A stretch of DNA of 64,000 nucleotides from Lingula anatina (Eukaryota; Brachiopoda; Lingulata; Lingulida; Lingulidae). Numbering within the stretch: position 1 is the stretch's first letter; each line of letters begins with the position of its first letter. The position numbers and the translations under genes were made by a program. The notes beneath the pieces are model-generated. The model worked only from the letters and a program-made list of their open reading frames with translations. It did not search any database and was not told the origin of the DNA. Where the stretch lies: the NCBI RefSeq assembly GCF_001039355.2, contig NW_019775369.1, positions 233,539-297,538 of the forward strand. Reading direction: 5' to 3'. Shown one piece after another: positions 1-11,621 of the stretch.

Positions 1-1297
1 CCAGTGTCCACTGTCTCGACCAAAGTTAACGAATCCGGTCACCTGTCTTTATATTTCATGTTTCCAGACAGAATTTGTTCCCATTCCTTGTACAAGTCTG
101 GCGACTGTGGGAGTTTGTAGAAAGACCAATACCCAATAGAACACGGGGGAGTGGGAGTATATTTAAAATTTTTAATTTCATTTTTCGAAAATGAAAACCA
201 AGTGATGTTAGAGAAGTTTTAAAATTCATTCGTCACGAAATGAAGACTCATTAAATTATAATAAACCTAAACATTTTGTATATGTGTTCTACAATGCTGG
301 TATAGTTCACGTGTCTTTAGATACAGTAGGTAGATAGATAGATAGATGGATGGATGGATGGATGGATAGGTGGCACAAGAAATGCAAAAGAAAAATAATA
401 AAATAGAAAGATAGAAAGATAAAAGACAAAAAGACACGATCATCGTGGATATAGATATATGTATTCCTATATGTGTCACACTTCTCGTACACCTGAATCT
501 TCATGCCCTAAGGCAAACATGCTTTAGTGACAACGGCAACACTGCCCTGGTTTACCCGAGGCAAAGCACGACTGCACCAGCTCTCCGCTTACCTGCAGTG
601 ACTCTCCACAGCTGTGGAATTACTTGCCTGCTCAGGGCCTTATCCCTTGCGGGGCGATTCCAACGCTGTTTTTATTTTTCATTCCACACGTTAATCCAAC
701 TTTTTTAAGGTCAACACGAACCGTTTGGAGTTTTTGTTTCTTAGTCCATATTACTTCTTAATTTAACGAAGATCAAGAAACCGTCAGGAAGGTCAGCTTT
801 AGTTAATTCAAACACTGACTACAACATCTTGCCCTAGTATCAGAACATTTGTTTTTTTGCGGATCTAAAACACAAGGTGGTCATTCCAATATGCATATAA
901 ATATCTTTGTAATTTGGCACAAAATCAAAAGTAATCATTTTCACGCTTTTTCTAATGCAATGTACTCCGTCTGACTGGCAATCAAGCCATAGTTCAGTAA
1001 GTTTCACCTGAGAACACCTGAGAACACATGGGTACCTTCGAGGCGACGTTAACCTCATTAGTACATGCCTCACGTACACACTGGCGACATGCACTTGATG
1101 GCTGGTAAAGTGAGCTGTACAGTAAACCGATTTTTTTGTTTTATACGTCTTATAGGGACAGAAAAGTAACTGAACTTATCAGTGTTTTCTGTAATATACT
1201 AATGCAGTAAGGATGACTTTCTCTTTGAATGTATATAATAAAAGAATATTACAATCGTCCATCAAGAGTAGACAAGCCCGAGCACTTATTGCTATAA
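1..1297. other. intergenic, no recognised gene
   Basis: No exon with a supportable reading frame and splice sites was seen. A short GATA/GATG microsatellite lies at about 331-369. The small open frames here are low-complexity or AT-rich and resemble nothing known. Confidence 0.5.

Positions 1298-1345
<48 letters not shown>
1298..1345. repeat. (AAT)n microsatellite
   Basis: An uninterrupted run of AAT trinucleotides. The same trinucleotide class recurs at 47.0, 53.6, 54.4 and 61.5 kb. Confidence 0.95.
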
Positions 1346-1715
1346 TGCAGAGACTGAATAAATTGGAGATTGTTACTAAACTTACTGGAATATTTTAATA
1401 AATGCATTTCATCCTTGTTTACAAAATAACCTTAATTATGGCCAAAGGCAATAGATAAGGTTTAACAACAAAATTGTTCCAGTCCAAGGTTACATTGCTT
1501 GTGGATCTATTCGTTTGCCACGCTGTTTTAGTTTGACATAACACATGTCTACTAAGAGGAAGATCAGGAAACCAAGACTTTGCTTCGATGGATGAACGCC
1601 GATCAATGGAGAACTTCCTTTACAGTCAGCACCAGTGTAACAAAATGAAGCCTAATAATGTCGTAGAAAAAAATGTGCCACATTTTATAAAATGGACAAA
1701 GCCGTACGTGTCTTT

Positions 1716-2156
1716 GGGACCATTCCCACAGATATTTGAGTCGATCTATTTTTTTTTTTGGAAGTCTCACTAAATTGCTATCAAACTAACCGGCTTAAAC
1801 GTCTGTCACGCCTAGTAAAACTCTTAGGGGGTAATTATCTTTTACACCTGGCTGATTCGGTAGGCGTGACAGACATTTAACCCTCTTGAGCTGATAGCAA
1901 TTTTGCGTGAACCCCCATCTAAGACTGGGTTCCCACAGATTTAGATCGATCCATCTGGATCGACCTAACTCCCTGGGGGTCCACGTTTAATTGCTGTCAG
2001 CCGAGCGCGCACGGAAGTTAATTACCCCCATACAGCTTTTAGAAGGCGGGACAGACATTTAAGCCGGCTAAGCTGACAGCAATCTAGTGAGACTCCCCGC
2101 GGGGATAGATCGTTCTAAAAATCTGTGGGATGCAGTCTAAGTATGGGAACCCAGTC
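1716..2156. mobile_element. two adjacent or nested foldback MITEs, family A
   Basis: The first copy begins GGGACCATTCCC at 1716 and ends near GACTGGGTTCCCA at 1923. The second runs from there to GGGAACCCAGTC at 2145-2156. Both carry the family-A internal arms (cggcttaaacgtctgtcacgcc and its near reverse complement ggcgtgacagacatttaa). There is no coding capacity, so these are non-autonomous DNA elements. Five more copies of the family occur at 17.55, 19.15, 34.77, 57.15 and 62.33 kb. The boundary between the two copies is uncertain because the ends abut. Confidence 0.75.
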
Positions 2157-2319
2157 TTTGAAAAGACTCATCATTAGTCTTACTGGTAGAAAATGCATCT
2201 GCTTCGAAACAACACTGGACATTTTCTAATGTTGCATCAACAAAATAAGAACATTCCTCCTAGTTATAACTACGTTAAAACAGCTACACATTTGCTTTAC
2301 ACCTGTCATTTTACTTGCA

Positions 2320-2620
2320 ACAGCAGTACACCACCATGGACACGTTAACTGAATGCCTGTTAGTTCACTAGCAACAGTAGTACGTCGCCATGGAGACTGC
2401 AGCCATAAAATATCATTTTACTAGCAACAGTAGTACGTCACCATGGAGACAGCAGCCTAAAACCTGTCATTACGTCATTTTACTAGCAACAGCAGTGCGT
2501 CACCATGGACACATTAGCCTAAAACCTGTCAATTTCATAACAGCAGCAGCAACAATTAGACAAATTTTAGATTATGTCCATTTACAAACTGCAGCAGTGA
2601 ATCACTATGGAGAAATCAAA
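2320..2620 (+). repeat. minisatellite with X-box-like palindromes
   Basis: Four to five imperfect units of about 53-62 bp share 'ttactagcaacagnagtacgtcaccatgga'. Each contains a palindrome of the form GTCRCCATGGANAC: 2384-2397, 2437-2450 and 2499-2512, with weaker copies near 2330 and 2605. The motif resembles the RFX X-box (GTTRCC..GGYAAC type). Regulatory function is inference. The open frame across this block (2390-2707) is a by-product of the repeat. Confidence 0.6.
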
Positions 2621-3489
2621 ATGAGTGAATGCCCGTGTCCGTGTTTATCATATTGCTTGCTACGGTGTTATGTCCTCCTAGTCAGGGAAAGTATCCAAAA
2701 TACATGAATCAACTTGCCAAACATACTTGACCTTACTACGCTCTTTTTCGTCAGGTTATTTCCTTCAATGCTATCCGCCAATTTGTAAGACGGCCAAGGA
2801 GAACGCGCAACAGATGTTGTTTGTGTTGTTTGCGAACAACTGAAGTAATTAACTGCTAAGGGTCTATACATCTCTTTACTGGCCATAAAAGCCGGCTGAG
2901 ATTTAATAAAAAAAGAGAGAGAAATCTAGTTCTTCTCGCTGTATTCTTTGTCTGGCTACAGCAGGCTTCATTAATTTGTAATTAGACACTGGTAATTGAG
3001 TAAAGACTTTAAAAGGTTGCTAGCATCAATCTAACCCGTCATATTTCCGCCTTCCCCCTTTCACATCCATGACAATGGATATCAGACTTTTCTTTTGAAG
3101 CGCAGCCCTTATGCCCGATACGACTAACATTGCGGCCCCACACAGGCGCACCATGGATACTCAATGGTTATCTGAACATGAACACGGGGAAGGTAGAAAA
3201 TGAAGACGTATCATGCAGCGTGTCCCCGGAGCGGGTAATAAGCCCGTCTCTGCTGCAGTACACCACGGCGCCTCTTAATACCACCCGGCATAGTGAGAGC
3301 GGCAGATACGGCCTGCTACTGTAACACGATTCACTGATTTTATTTCTAAGATGGGTGATTAGGCGTATTAAATGAGACGCTATCTCCGTGAAATATTCTT
3401 CCGCTCCAAAACTGATTGATCATATATGAGACGTGCACTCTGAGTTTGCCTGCTTCACAACAACACTCTGCCTGGCCAGAAATGATACG
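2621..3489. other. intergenic, nothing recognised
   Basis: Unique-looking sequence with no splice-supported open frame and no repeat I could identify. Confidence 0.4.
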
Positions 3490-3893
3490 AGGTTTAGGGG
3501 GTGTGTGAGGGACGGGGGTGGGGGTGGGGGGTGCACAACTAGTACAGGGTTAGTGGGTTTGGGTTTGGGTGGGCCAATGGTTTGGGGTGTAATTGGGATT
3601 ATGATGGGTGGTATATACTGGTACAAAAGATATATTAGTAATGGTTAGGGGGTTTGGGGTGAGTTGGTGGACAACTGGTGCTGGGTTATGGGGGGTAGCG
3701 GGTTTAGGGGATTAGTGGACTACTTGTACAGGGGTTAGGGTGGGTAGATTACTAGCTATAGTACAAGGGTTTTAAGGATAGAGTGGGTTGGGCTAATAGT
3801 ACGAGGGTGCATTAAGGAGTAAGAGGTGGAGTGGAGTGCATTAGTATCGGGGGGTTAGGGGGTTTAAGGGGTTGAGGGGTGAACTGGAGTTCT
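3490..3893 (+). repeat. G-rich strand-asymmetric island, G-quadruplex-prone
   Basis: About 400 bp in which the plus strand is G+T rich and C is nearly absent. Many runs of three to six G are separated by TTA, TTTA or TT, for example around 3500-3530 and 3855-3875. Spacing is irregular, so this is not a simple telomeric array. It is flanked by a perfect 13-bp inverted repeat at 3914-3926 and 3990-4002. The two opposed open frames across it (3420-3648) are compositional. Confidence 0.8.
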
Positions 3894-3913
3894 AGTGTAA
3901 GCTTAAACTACAA

Positions 3914-4002
3914 AGTCCAGATTTACGTTCAGTGTAAGCAATACACCTGTTTGTGCCGTGGATGACGGGTGGAGATGTGTTGTCTGTAGGTAAATCTGGA
4001 CT
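3914..4002. repeat. 13-bp perfect inverted repeat
   Basis: AGTCCAGATTTAC at 3914-3926 pairs with GTAAATCTGGACT at 3990-4002 across a 63-bp loop. It lies immediately beside the G-rich island. No function is assigned. Confidence 0.8.
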
Positions 4003-5029
4003 CCATGGTAAGAAGGGTGCTATTTCCTGGAACACGCATTATTCTACGTTACGAAATTGAAACATAACGCCCTCATCAACGTCAGTCTACTGAATGCATG
4101 TTCTGGAAATAATCGATCCTATTATTCAGCATCGTTATCCGAAACACGCACCATAGAAGCTTGGCATTTAGTGCCCGTTTAGAAACATGAAAAATAACGG
4201 AAATTATTTTCAACTTGCTCCATAATTCAGGTAAGTTATCCGGCGCATTATCCCGAGTTAGTTCACGTTTAGATTCTCATATGTCTTCGATTTCGCTTTA
4301 ACTGTTCTCTGATTAGATACACCAAGTCATAAAAAAACAGCGTGTTACCAGTTGGTTTCCTTGTGCGGCTGTGAATCGCTGATGAAGCGGTGTGCGTAAC
4401 AACTGACACGAGATACCGCGAGAACTCAGCTGACCTTATCGTACATACCAATTACACTGGGTGTCAGGTATTTTAACGGTACATTTGAACCGAGCGTAGA
4501 TGATGCGTGGATTCCCAGGAACGCATATTTACTATTTCTACTATTTTTATGTTACTCAAGTAAAGCCTACATGCCAAGGGATACATCGAATTAATCACTC
4601 AATCAGCCATAAAATAGCTTAAAACTGCATTTTCTTCAAATTTTGGTCGTAAATTTGGCCTACTTCTCTGGCCTAGGTATCTACTCCGTTTATAAACAGC
4701 ACAGAAACAAGCAGAAAATTCCATTAAATTATCATTTGGTATGAAACGACGGCTGTTAGTATTTCTATAAGTTATACCATTTGAAAGTAAACAACTATAG
4801 TTACATTTGGTAGACTAATACATCTTTTAATAAAAATCCTTAAGTGTTCGTCACTCTGTATTAATTCAAGGTAAGAGATATTGAATAAGTTACAAAAGTC
4901 GTTGAGGAAGGGCTCTCTCTCAACCTAGACTACACCAGGCCACAGTAGAATTGACTTTAATATCGCAACCAATCCAAGTCTTCTAAGACAATAAGACGAA
5001 GTATGGGAGCTGCGGTATCAGTGTGACCA
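4003..5029. other. intergenic, nothing recognised
   Basis: AT-rich sequence with no supportable exon, RNA gene or repeat seen. Confidence 0.4.
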
Positions 5030-5035
5030 AACTAA

Positions 5036-5115
5036 GATCACGTGACATTTGGTGCTTTGTTGACCACCGGTTTGCGTTCCTATATAAAGATACAGTGATC
5101 GAAGCATTGTTTATA
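5036..5115 (+). promoter_or_regulatory. candidate TATA promoter with E-box
   Basis: A palindromic TCACGTGA (5038-5045, bHLH E-box class) lies 36 bp upstream of TATATAAAG (5081-5089), which predicts a start near 5112. The arrangement is typical of an animal core promoter on the plus strand. No coding exon could be confirmed downstream: the first ATG at 5168 opens a frame of only about 27 codons. Chance occurrence is possible. Confidence 0.3.
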
Positions 5116-8100
5116 ACTGTACACATCCACGTGTTACACTGGCCCCTATCTATATCTAGACGGCAATATGGACTTTGGTCTACGTTTAAAAACAGTTAAA
5201 ATGCGGCATGACGCGCCTCAATGTTGCAGATATCTCCCCCCCCCCCGTTAACGTTCCGTGTTCGTAGATAGTGAGATACACATTTATTATCTGTCGTTTG
5301 CTTTTTTGTTTCTTTGATTTTAGAAAATAACAGGAAATCCAATGCACATTTATATGCAAGTCCCCGTGTTATGACCGCGTTGACTCTTTTATACATGCAC
5401 ATGTTTTTGTCGGTCTGTCCAATTAGTCGATCGGCTATTTATCTTATGGTATCGGCTCTTTGTTTTTTAATATATCTGTCACACCCAGTTCTGTAGACAT
5501 TGCTAGGTATGGACAAAAAAGAACATGTATTCAGACCTACAGGAAGACAGAGTTAGACAGACAGACAGATAGATATCAAAACTCGCGTACGCCACAAAAT
5601 GTCCATGTATTTTCCAGAGAAAAACTGGAATCTATTGCCGTCTATCCACGTACTAATCAGTCGTCAACAAGAATTTATACTAACGTATGGGTGAGCCAAC
5701 TTGCCATCATTTCGGACCCATTCCCATATAGACAACATCGGTCTACAGGTGCGTGAAACGACCCAAAACTGCTGGGTATTCTCACAGATGGCAATCACTT
5801 TAACAGATTAACAAGCTCCTGGCGTTCAATAGAATGCAGCAAAGATGGAGATTATAAAAGTACATTGGAACAAAAGGAGGAGGTTCCCTGCAGAGCTGGG
5901 TCGAATTGCGTGGATCACTGGTGTGTCTGTGGGGTCCTAGTCTGGTTGGCATATGACCAACCCATTCTCCGTTAAACTAAAAAAAATCCTCCTCTAAGAA
6001 ACGACAGCGTTCTCTAGTGTTTTAAACCCCGCTTCAACCAAAGCAGACAGACGTCGTTTAACACATGTTGTTATACCCAGTAGACAGTTTACGCAGTTTT
6101 AAACCAAAAAGGTATCACATAAGAACATATTAGTTCCACCGAGAGGAAACACTTTGGCAGAATAATCCATTTTAAAGCATCACTGGGGATAAAAACGCAG
6201 TTAAATGGTACCACTAAGGTTTTTGTATATTATGGAAACTAGGAGGACTCACCAAATGCATCCGTTCATGCCGCAGCCAGTGGCAGTTATGACAAAAACG
6301 GGGAAAGGTGGCCACTGTCGGTTCCCAATATTCAGCAGGGAAAGCGAAGCACAAATACAGATACTTCTAGCCTCATAACCATACATAAAGTATAGATAAA
6401 TGCCACAAAAGAAATGAAATAATTAAGATTTCAAACATATGTTGATCGGGGCGTCTACTCTAACTAATATTACAAGTTATTTTTCATAAACTTTTGTTCG
6501 GAATAGCATAACTATACACCACTAATTATGGGGGGGGGGGGGTAGAACAGCTAACTGAACCTTTTTCGTCCGCTCTGGGTAAAATTAGATCTTGGTACAA
6601 GACAGTTTCATTGTAAATGTTCCACTTTTTCAGAAAGCCCCCCCTCTTGAATTTACAGGTTACGGATTATAAATAAAGGAAATAAATATAAAGATAGAAA
6701 AAGATGACTTTGCATATGTATGATTAAGCTCTCTGGCACAAATCAAACTTATGGAAGTATAAACAGCACTATAAAATATCCTTGAAACTCCGGATCCGTA
6801 GGAAAACGACCACACCTTGATCATTTTAATCGTTTGCACTTTTGACAAGTAATCCATATGTATTGTGGCTGATTTCAATCGATATCAAGGCACTCTTTGT
6901 GCAATCTAAACCTTGCGTGACTTACTTTAAATATTAAGAAAGAACTATAACCAAATATTTCCAGGCATGCATTTTGCCTTTTTTTGAGATTGTAATTTCC
7001 TATGGAACGTTCTGACTCTACACCTTTTAAAGAAGTGTCCTTTGCAGCCGCACACGTAACGACTGATTAAACTGCTGCTTCCCACGTTTATTCTTGGAAA
7101 AATACACAGATATCCTTCCGCTTTCGTGCAAAAACAGTCGATTTCAATATCAGCTTCTCGCATTGTGTAATCCACTTTGATAAATTAGTCAAACATTTTC
7201 AAAAGGAACATTTTACGCAATAATTTCCTGTGTGCACTGCATCGTACAATGTTGACAACAAAGACGATTTATTCCGCGTGAAAGTACGTTTATGTAAGAT
7301 AATAAGAACTACAAACGGTCATGTGTGTTATGTCTGCGTGTGGGTTGTTCTTTATGACAGGAAATATCAGACAACTAATGAACAGATAATGTTTTACCAT
7401 ACAATAAATACCTGGTTGCACCAATTTGACACCTGATATATCGTTTTTGACTGAATGATAAATATCTTTCTATAAATAAATACTTCTTGAATATTTTAAA
7501 GTAAATATGACGCCAGTCAGTACCCACCTACTTTTAAAAATTTTATTGCAGAAATGTAATATTTATTTACAGTTGAAAATATGTAATATATATTAACCCT
7601 CTCTCACTCACACACACAGACACCAATACCTTAACAGTATACAATAAACAAAATAGAGAAACAATACTACAAAGTACATCAATACTAACAAAAAACACAA
7701 ACACTTTACAGACATGGACAATGAAAAAAATACAGGGTATAGTCAGGTTAAAAAACTACCCCACCTACTTGGCGTGGACGCTGTCTGGGAAGGGAAAAGT
7801 GATATCCGTCGACATATGCAAATAACTATACAGAACAGCAGATGTAAAACAACATGATAACCGCAAATAATTCACTTCGACTTAAAATGAATCTTGCAAT
7901 TGTTAATTAATAATACTGTAACATTTGGACGATTGGAATGAGAACAAAATACTTAATATTCAATATTCTATTTCATAAGCAACGTTGCACTCCAAACTCT
8001 ACTGAGCTTTAATCATTCTTTAAACCCAGTGTGTTTTTTTTTTCTTTTTTTTTTTTTTTTTGGTGCCAAAGGCTTCATTGTGCTTCTTTGCCTGCAGTCT

Positions 8101-9886
8101 TCATAATCAATAATGTACTGGAGACAGACAGCCTTAACCCATTCCCACCAACCAAGTAAAATATACTTGCATAATCTTTCAAAACTATAGCTTATTAAAA
8201 GACAAATTAAGAGTTGCTTCCTAACTCCGTTGTAAACATGAGAGTAAATACATCATGTACTGTATGTTGCAGAAGCGTTCACTTAGAATATGCACACTAT
8301 GACTGCGCCTGGTTCTGTCATTTCAAACAGTCCCGGATGCTCTCCGGTGCCACGAATGGATTTTTCTCTGAAAATGCTCTACGCCGCACACGAAAAAAAC
8401 AAAACAACAAAAAACCCTGAGATATTACATAACGGAAAGCGGAGGAAGAATCACGGAGGGACTATTTCAAAGATCAAAGGCAGTATTCTGATACTTAAGT
8501 CAAAATGTGTCATGCGTTCCTATGTTTTAAAGGTTGAATGGCGTTCAACATTAACAGAGGAAGCTGCGGTGGAGGATTAATATCCGCTGGGCGTCTTTGT
8601 AATGACCAGTATTCCAGGTTCTTCCTTCCTGACCTCCCTGTGTACTGTGTAATGTAGCTACTTCACATAAACAGTATCCCGCCCACACCACCGCTGTGCT
8701 GGAGTAGACACATCCGAACCTATACAATGCATCGTGACATGAATCCGTCAAGGCTATCTTGGTATTTTTTTCTTCCACTTAAACTCTTTGCGGCTATATA
8801 TTTAGTTCCGATATTTGATATGAGAAGTCAATAAATGGTTAGATGACAGAGAACCTTCTGTGTGTTTGTGTTTTATTATACTCAGCTATGACTCTGATAC
8901 GAATGCGTAGGAGATGAGTGGTCTAAAATAAAGCATTGTTATGCCGACAATGAAACGTATGTCATCTCAACATCGTGTGGAATCAGCTACCATCGCAGTA
9001 AGCTAAGTTTAAAAATAGTTCTTTTCTTCCATTTAGAATAAAAATTTACTACAAATCAAAATGCATCATGAAAGATTATTACTTTAATAGTTAGTAAACA
9101 AGATCGAAGGAAATACATATACCAACACTGAAACTGGCAACCTCACATAGATGATCATTAGAATCTAAATGACTAAAATGAAATCTAGCCAGGAAGAAAA
9201 AATCCCAGCACACAAACATAAACTATTTACACAAGTGAAGTTGGTGCTGTGAGCCAGGGAAAGTATATCACAAATGTCTCCAATCCCCTCCTCTAGGAAC
9301 TTTGCGTGTTTACCCCCTTCACCGCCCCCCCCCCCTTTCCCTTCCCCCTTCCTGGCTCTAACTGTCACTGCCGTGTGTGTGGGTGTCTTAATGAACATGT
9401 TTTTCATTAACAATATTGAATGCCTAACGAGTGAATCGTTGCTGTCTAATTCGTGGTCCAATAGCATGATTTCATGAGTTCAAACTATAACAATCACGGT
9501 TGCGTAAAAGTGCCGTTGTGGCAGGCAGTTTTTGGTAGGGGTACACGTCTAGCAATGTCGGCGTGCATGCACTTACATATCAAACCAAACCACTGTAAAC
9601 GTAAGTGATTCTCGGCACAATACGCCATAAGAAAGAGTGAAGGCAAACACTCATTGACAGAATACCTTCTGGAACGTCAAATATAACTATGAGCACTTAG
9701 AACTGAATGGAAGGTGATTAATATATGACTTAAGACTAAAACAATTATATACATTAAAGGGATAACAACTGATCGTAGGAGATCCATATTTCACATTAAA
9801 AACAATGTAAACTACAAATAGAAATATAATTAATTTTATTTACACATGGCTACCCTCTGAAAAAAAAACTATTAGGATATGATTAC
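5116..9886. other. intergenic, no recognised gene
   Basis: Only low-complexity tracts are supportable: poly-C at about 5238-5246, a poly-G run at 6531-6542, a poly-T tract at about 8035-8061 and a pyrimidine/poly-C tract at about 9300-9350. The open frames (up to 100 codons) lack splice context, recognisable motifs or coding-like composition. Confidence 0.4.
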
Positions 9887-9914
9887 AAAAAAAAAAAAAA
9901 AAAAAAAAAAAAAA
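9887..9914 (+). repeat. poly-A tract
   Basis: A run of about 28 A followed by TAGAAAAAAAAAC. It could be the tail of an old retroposed sequence, but I could not recognise an upstream retroposon body or target duplications. Confidence 0.7.
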
Positions 9915-11601
9915 TAGAAAAAAAAACTGGGACTAACTATGAATGTCCGAACGCATTAACTATTGGTAAGTGTAGGAGATCATTGTCGTTTACTCCAGGT
10001 GAATCCATATTTTTGGCTAACATGAACAATGGGTATCTCTTGAAGTTATTATAAGCCCGAACTGCTGTTTTTTTCCTTATGCATGTAACACAAGATACCA
10101 TAATAAAATTAATAAACAAATGAATGAATGTATGAGTGATAAAATAGCATGAACTGAGATAGGTACTCGTCAACTCTAGGCAGGGAAGCTACCTCAATGA
10201 GGTCAAATACGTAGCTCCTATCTTTATTCAAAATACCAAAGAAACAGACAGGAGGTAACGCTACCAAAATACAAACGCACAAAATGCAAAATGCAAAGGC
10301 ACAAGAATACATGTACCTAGATACCAGGCGTTGTTGAGTTATTTGTGTAAAGAGATTTGTTTACCATGTGAAACATGAGCCTCCACACACTACCAGTATA
10401 CGTCAATCAATAGCCGCTTTTACTGGACACTGTGGGCATGTTTTGATATGGTGGAAACTATATTCTGGCCGGGGTGAAGACATATAGGCTTTCATGTATT
10501 TCAGTGCCCTTGGAAAGTTATTGCCTCTGCAAATACCTTGTAAGTTTACAGAATATTGTGCATGCAGCATTTTGGGTCTATACATAAACACAATACATGC
10601 AATGAAACATACTCATTGGAATATACGTTATTGTATTAGCCCTAATGAATATGAGCATTGCTTTTTTCAGAGTTTCATGTAACTGTCATTGGAACAGTTC
10701 TGGATCCCAAAGAGCTCTGATCCTTTCCTCAGCTATGCCGTGCTCGGGGTGTCTTAAACAAAAAAAAACCTTAAAGATAATTACTGCAGAATATCAGCCA
10801 TATCATAGCAAATAAATCCCTCTCTGATGGCAAACTACTGCCTTCCATCTTCATTCTGCTAAAATGGTCGATGCAATGAAATTATTCTAAGTCTTATATT
10901 ATAGCATAAATGGATATCCCATTGAACGACCTTCGCGTTTTCTCCTATATTACAACGAGTTCATCAAACCTAATATCCCAGTCCAATTAAGTGTGCTCAC
11001 GCAATAGCTCTTTCAATTAGTGACCAACCATAGAAAGAAAGATTAATCTCTGCAGTATTCATAACGCTACGTGGACTAAAATGCCAGCCCCTGCGTTCAC
11101 AAGCGTGCCGCGCCAGTACTTGGTAAACCTACTCAAGACAAACCCCTGACAAGTTTTTCTGTGAAGGAGCTTTAGTACTAATAATATAAAAAAGGCAAAA
11201 ATTAACTATATTCGTAATATTGCAAGTGAAAATTGAACGGCAAAATCAATGACTGTTGTACAGCATCCAAAACGGCGGTAATCACCTCAATACTTCCTTC
11301 AGTCGAAGACGTGAACCTGTATTTTAACACTGCGTTATTGCTAGATTTTTGCCATTCCGCGAATCTTTCAAATGAGAAAGGTAAATGTTGCTTACTACAT
11401 TTATCTACATCCAAGCATCGAAAGGCATATGTTCACCAAAAGTAACTTACCAGACAGTGAAGACTCCACCTTCTTCTTCACTGCGTAATAGTCAATTACT
11501 CGGCATGATTCTTTGTGCGCTTCTCCATTGCCATCAAGGCACTATTGTCAAGTGATTCAGCCAGGATAGCACACTGAACTTGACCTTGACTCGGGTTCAC
11601 A
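9915..11601. other. intergenic, nothing recognised
   Basis: No supportable gene. A GTAAGT donor-like site on the minus strand at about 11,445-11,450 follows a short open stretch (11,451 to about 11,560). No partner exon was found. Confidence 0.35.
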
Positions 11602-11621
11602 TGACCTCTGACCTCTGACCC
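11602..11621 (-). promoter_or_regulatory. triple nuclear-receptor half-site (overlapping DR1)
   Basis: TGACCTCTGACCTCTGACCC reads on the minus strand as three AGGTCA/GGGTCA half-sites, each separated by one base: two overlapping DR1 elements. DR1 is the established class bound by RXR homodimers, RXR/PPAR, HNF4 and COUP-TF-type receptors. A further TGACCTTGAC lies just upstream at 11,581. A target gene cannot be assigned from sequence. The nearest gene seen is the carotenoid oxygenase about 11 kb away. Confidence 0.45.

Noticed and set aside
3420-3648. Opposed Pro-rich and Gly-rich frames in the G-rich island
   Set aside because: Compositional artefact of a C-depleted strand.
11451-11560. Possible minus-strand exon ending at a GTAAGT donor
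   Set aside because: The open stretch is short, an in-frame stop precedes it and no partner exon was found.
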